This document shows positions 24,401-26,344 of a stretch of DNA of 26,344 nt, piece by piece. The DNA lies in contig JANNBN010000065.1 in the NCBI GenBank assembly GCA_031385545.1, positions 1 to 26,344 on the forward strand, written 5' to 3'. A program made the position numbers and the translations under genes. Origin of the DNA: JANNBN01 sp031385545. GTDB lineage: Bacteria > Actinomycetota > Acidimicrobiia > Acidimicrobiales > JANYDT01. Position 1 is the first letter of the stretch; the number at the start of each line of letters is the position of its first letter. The notes under the pieces were generated by a model that was not told where the DNA came from, did no database searches, and saw only the letters and a list, made by a program, of their open reading frames with translations.

Positions 24401-24755
24401 CCCGTTGACCGGTGTCGTGCTCTGGCACGTGCCGGACGACCCGCGCATCGAGCTTCTGCTCGATGCAGCTCGGATCACTTGCACGCCGGTGCACCTTGTG
24501 ACAACGGCGCCCGCGGCGCTTGCTTGCATCGGCACCGGTCAGGTCGAGAGGATCCGGCTCCTGGCCGATTGTCCCCAGACGGTACTGCAGGCCGCTCACT
24601 CGGCAGGAGTGGCGATAGACCGGACCCCGGTCACCGGACATGGTCGGGTCGAACTGGGCCGCTGGATGCGTGAACAGTCCATCAGCGTGACAGCGCATCG
24701 TCACGGGCGGCTCCTCACCACGATGGCAGCCCCCATCACATGCAGCCGCAGATAG
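21462..24755 (+). CDS. putA: Bifunctional proline dehydrogenase / P5C dehydrogenase
   Basis: A 1097-residue PutA that oxidises proline to glutamate in two steps. The N-terminal proline dehydrogenase barrel shows K298 (RLVKGANLAMEQVEAE), GLGSHNLFDIDWA, LEMLAGM, RVYAPVV and the substrate-binding helix YLARRLDENAAPQNFLR. The C-terminal aldehyde dehydrogenase shows PWNFPYAIP, E713 (LAETSGKNAMV), catalytic C747 (GHAGQKCSAAS) and PFGGWKQSSVGG. A final segment (RWMREQSISVTAHRHG) matches the C-terminal part of long PutA proteins. There is no N-terminal ribbon-helix-helix, so it does not regulate itself as E. coli PutA does. The ATG at 21462 is chosen; the open frame extends further upstream but through the divergent regulator gene. 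Confidence 0.94.
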   Translation: MSSVEDDRSADQAVETVHQLLTEARPTRAEQRTAERLDRILGDPASRDALMTLTDDVLRITDPNHALARMSSVVGGGLAGFGRTDRSALRLADTLARHLPSVGRRILKRIVDARIVAETHGVILPAETGGNRLGRDLGRSLARLADQGFATNINLLGESILGDREAQDRLDRVCDTLLRPDTGYVSVKISALCANLDVLAFDHSVDRIADRLRVLYRVALSRTPVGFVNLDMEEYRDLALTISAFTRVLSEPEFSSLEAGIVLQAYLPDTVRALDDLAAWATERRNLGGAGIKVRLVKGANLAMEQVEAELHGWEQAPYTSKAAVDANLKRLVERALDPKLDGALRIGLGSHNLFDIDWAADLADQLGHRHRLELEMLAGMAPAQARAVNNRLGRVRVYAPVVERSAMDAAISYLARRLDENAAPQNFLRNLLRIQPGSATFAAEEARFRAATAGRHRLSSEPRRTQDRTQPLSRANEQADFVNTPDTDFTIPANRGWIADALATISVQPIDSVSRVNQIDGVVSLAGATCGWGTLIERREMLASLAHLMERERGDTLALMAKTAAKTVREGDPEVSEAIDAVRFAATAGIDTLRNLVADGLDVRPAGTVVIAAPWNFPYAIPSLSLASALAAGCSVIVKPAPETSAVGAHLVDQCHRAGLPHGAVQLVVCDDGPVGTHLVTHPDVARVVLTGASATAASFLAADPHMGLLAETSGKNAMVITNAADLDQAIAALTRSAFGHAGQKCSAASLAILVGTLASDDSFLSRLADSTTSLTVGPADELSTVIGPLIAAPSANLRRALCTLDPGERWLVQPRCLTTDETQWTPGIRLGVQPGSWFHLTECFGPVLGIMTAPDLDSATEMQNATGYGLTGGLQSLDPTEIQQWLRTVEVGNAYVNRQMTGAIVGRQPFGGWKQSSVGGSAKPGGPDHQLMFASVTAPAVPDRDVAKASYRTAWETIYSVDVDMSGLSCEHNVLRHHPLTGVVLWHVPDDPRIELLLDAARITCTPVHLVTTAPAALACIGTGQVERIRLLADCPQTVLQAAHSAGVAIDRTPVTGHGRVELGRWMREQSISVTAHRHGRLLTTMAAPITCSRR

Positions 24756-24821
24756 CCCGAGCGGAGCCGCGTGCCGCGCTGAGATCCGTTCCCGCACTCC
24801 AACTTGGCTACGGTCGATCCC

Positions 24822-25781
24822 ATGACCGCAGACCATTCCTCGCCCTCCCTTCGTCTCGGTGCCCATGTGGGCCAGCAGAACATGACGATGAACGAGATGC
24901 GGGCGTTGTGGCGCTCCCTCGACGAGCACCTCGACTGGATCTCCGCATGGGACCACCTTTACGAAGCTCCGCCAGCCGGCGGAACGCTGCCGCACTACGA
25001 GGCGCTCACCGTCCTCGGTGCGCTGGCCGCGTCAACCGAACGGGCACAGATCGGCTGCCTCGTGTTCTACGTCGGCTACCGCAGCCCCGGCGTCCTCGCA
25101 AAGGCCGCCACCACGCTTGACCACATCACCGGCGGACGGTTCAACCTTGGGCTGGGGTCCGGCTGGCACGAGCAGGAGGCGCGGGCGTTCGGATACCCGT
25201 TCCCATCGGTGTCCACCCGGTTCGACATGCTCGACGAGGCGGCCACAATCATTCGCAGCCTGCTTACGAACCAGCGGACCACGTTCACCGGTACGCACTT
25301 CAGCGTCGACGACGCATCGTGTCTTCCGCTGCCGATGCAGGAACGGCTACCGATCTGGATCGGCGGCATGGGTGAAAAGAAGACTCTGCCTCTCGTTGCT
25401 AAGCATGCAGACGGCTGGAACGTGCCGTACATCAGTCCGGACGAGTTCGCCCGACTGTCAGGCATCCTCGACGACCGTTGCCGCGATGTGTCACGCGACC
25501 CGGCTTCGGTGCGTCGGGCCATCAACCTGACGTTCAACCTTCGGTCCACGACAGCCGAGGCCGACGCCGAGGTCGAGAAGCTCAAGGCTGCGTGGGGGCC
25601 CTCGTTCAATCGCGTATCGGCCGGCGCGCTGTTGGGCACCCCGACAGACGCAGTTGACCGTATTCGCGCATACATCGCGGCAGGCGCGCAGGACATCAAC
25701 ATCGCCCTGCGTGCCCCGTGGGACGCCGACGCGCTCCGCGCCTACCTCACCGAGGTCGTGCCAGCTGTGCGAGCCTCCTGA
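24822..25781 (+). CDS. LLM-class (F420-dependent type) oxidoreductase
   Basis: A 319-residue luciferase-like monooxygenase-fold protein. Recognisable blocks are LDWISAWDHLYEAP near residue 40, AQIGCLVFYVGYRSPGVLAKAATTLDHITGGRFNLGLGSGW (the LLM core, residues about 75–115, quoted here only to locate it), LPIWIGGMGEKKTLPLVAKHADGWN, and LLGTPTDAVDRIRAYIAAGA near the end. Actinobacterial members commonly use coenzyme F420, some use FMN; substrate unknown. The ATG at 24822 has TACGGT ending seven bases upstream and no Shine-Dalgarno, suggesting a leaderless mRNA; a TTG six codons earlier is less likely. It follows putA by 66 bp but probably has its own promoter. Confidence 0.88.
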   Translation: MTADHSSPSLRLGAHVGQQNMTMNEMRALWRSLDEHLDWISAWDHLYEAPPAGGTLPHYEALTVLGALAASTERAQIGCLVFYVGYRSPGVLAKAATTLDHITGGRFNLGLGSGWHEQEARAFGYPFPSVSTRFDMLDEAATIIRSLLTNQRTTFTGTHFSVDDASCLPLPMQERLPIWIGGMGEKKTLPLVAKHADGWNVPYISPDEFARLSGILDDRCRDVSRDPASVRRAINLTFNLRSTTAEADAEVEKLKAAWGPSFNRVSAGALLGTPTDAVDRIRAYIAAGAQDINIALRAPWDADALRAYLTEVVPAVRAS

Positions 25782-25899
25782 CACATGGCCGAACCAGCGT
25801 GTCCGCGGCTGTCACGCTTGCGGCACACGGGAAGCCTCCGTTCGTCTTCTATTGCGCATGTATTGCAGCGTTGCTTGCGATACAGACGCTGGAGATTCC

Positions 25900-26344
25900 T
25901 TACACGCTGGGGCGCCTCGCAGCTGATCGGCTCGTACTGGTGCCCGTCGTCTTCGCACCCCGCGTTTTCGCACCCCGCGTTTTCGCACCCGGTGTTTTCG
26001 CACCCGGTGTCGTCGGCATCCGTTTCGGGCCCTTGTGCGCCTCGACATAGGCAATAGCCGCGCCAGCCTCACCGAGAAAGTCGAGCGCCACGCTGAACGC
26101 CCGGAGTGGGTCGCGCGAAGGATCGATGAGCGCATGCAGGCTGAACCCGTCGTCCATCGCGTTGATCATCGCGGCCACATCGGACCGGTTGTCCGCGGGA
26201 TGAAGGCCCAATGCCTGCGCGTTGTGTTCGATGGCCCGCAGCACGGCACTGTGTGCCCGATCGAGGCGTTCTTTGAGCAGTGGACGGGCCGCCGGATTGC
26301 GCATCGCATACAGGGTGAGTTCGATCCCCAGCACAGGGTTGTGT
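25900..26344 (-). CDS. TetR-family regulator, C-terminal part, cut by the window edge
   Basis: The N-terminal DNA-binding domain lies beyond the right edge. The visible 147 residues resemble the ligand-binding half of a TetR/AcrR protein: GIELTLYAMRNPAARPLLKE, a helix with HSAVLRAIEHNAQALG, then DVAAMINAMDDGFSLHALID and a final helix (DFLGEAGAAIAYVEAH). The frame is open to the window end, so no start codon is visible. After the last helix is an odd tail of about 40 residues built from T(P/R)GAK repeats, encoded by four copies of a 15-bp unit, followed by TSTSRSAARRPSV. The tail is basic. The family assignment rests on the C-terminal half only. Confidence 0.72.
   Translation of the reverse strand, partial: HNPVLGIELTLYAMRNPAARPLLKERLDRAHSAVLRAIEHNAQALGLHPADNRSDVAAMINAMDDGFSLHALIDPSRDPLRAFSVALDFLGEAGAAIAYVEAHKGPKRMPTTPGAKTPGAKTRGAKTRGAKTTGTSTSRSAARRPSV
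25952..26011. repeat. 15-bp tandem repeat in the 3' end of the TetR-like gene (4 copies)
   Basis: TTCGCACCCCGCGTT at 25952 and 25967, TTCGCACCCGGTGTT at 25982 and TTCGCACCCGGTGTC at 25997. In frame on the minus strand they encode TPGAK/TRGAK repeats. Confidence 0.93.

Overview
The window is 26.3 kb of GC-rich bacterial chromosome from an actinobacterium. Three things point that way: the block gcvH – FHA (GarA-like) – MerR (FtsR-like) – bifunctional nuclease – MerR, which matches the order of Mycobacterium tuberculosis Rv1826–Rv1830; an LLM-class (F420-type) oxidoreductase; and many start codons with no Shine-Dalgarno sequence but a TAnnnT-like hexamer 6–7 nt upstream, as expected of leaderless mRNAs. 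A deep-branching class such as Acidimicrobiia (Ilumatobacter-like) would fit, but that placement is inference. No phage, IS element, CRISPR array or plasmid gene was recognised.

Layout. 1–7232 is almost entirely minus-strand and reads right to left: HIT protein, PgsA-like phosphatidyltransferase, GcvH, zinc-ribbon/FHA protein, FtsR-like MerR, DUF151 nuclease. A UspA-like gene and a plus-strand M20 peptidase then separate that block from the second MerR gene, which runs off the left edge. Related intergenic repeat modules built on the palindrome CCAACGTTGG lie on both sides of the UspA gene. 7429–13066 holds an HrpB-type helicase (+), a membrane protein with a degenerate GGDEF domain (-), a small exported protein (+) and a long acidic-repeat protein that ends in another GGDEF-like fold (+). 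13111–17041 holds a Nudix hydrolase (-), NagA (+), a one-helix membrane protein (-) and an Orn/Lys/Arg decarboxylase (+). 17010–20513 holds a histidine kinase/response regulator pair (-), GDP-mannose 4,6-dehydratase (+) and tRNA-Val(GAC). 20528–26344 holds a PAS-AraC regulator (-) divergent from bifunctional PutA (+), an LLM oxidoreductase (+) and the C-terminal part of a TetR-like regulator (-).

How the genes work together. The left block links glycine cleavage, FHA-based metabolic control, division-linked transcription and phospholipid synthesis. The AraC/putA pair looks like a self-contained proline-catabolism unit, with candidate operator half-sites in the shared intergenic region. The two-component pair has an 11-bp-period direct repeat in front of the response regulator, typical of OmpR/PhoB-family binding sites.

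The most unusual feature is a set of short tandem repeats (12–22 bp) at gene ends. At three loci the repeat unit contains the stop codon itself, so stops are multiplied in one or several frames, and at 13063–13122 on both strands at once. Other arrays build repetitive protein tails (GcvH, TetR-like) or an N-terminal segment (histidine kinase).
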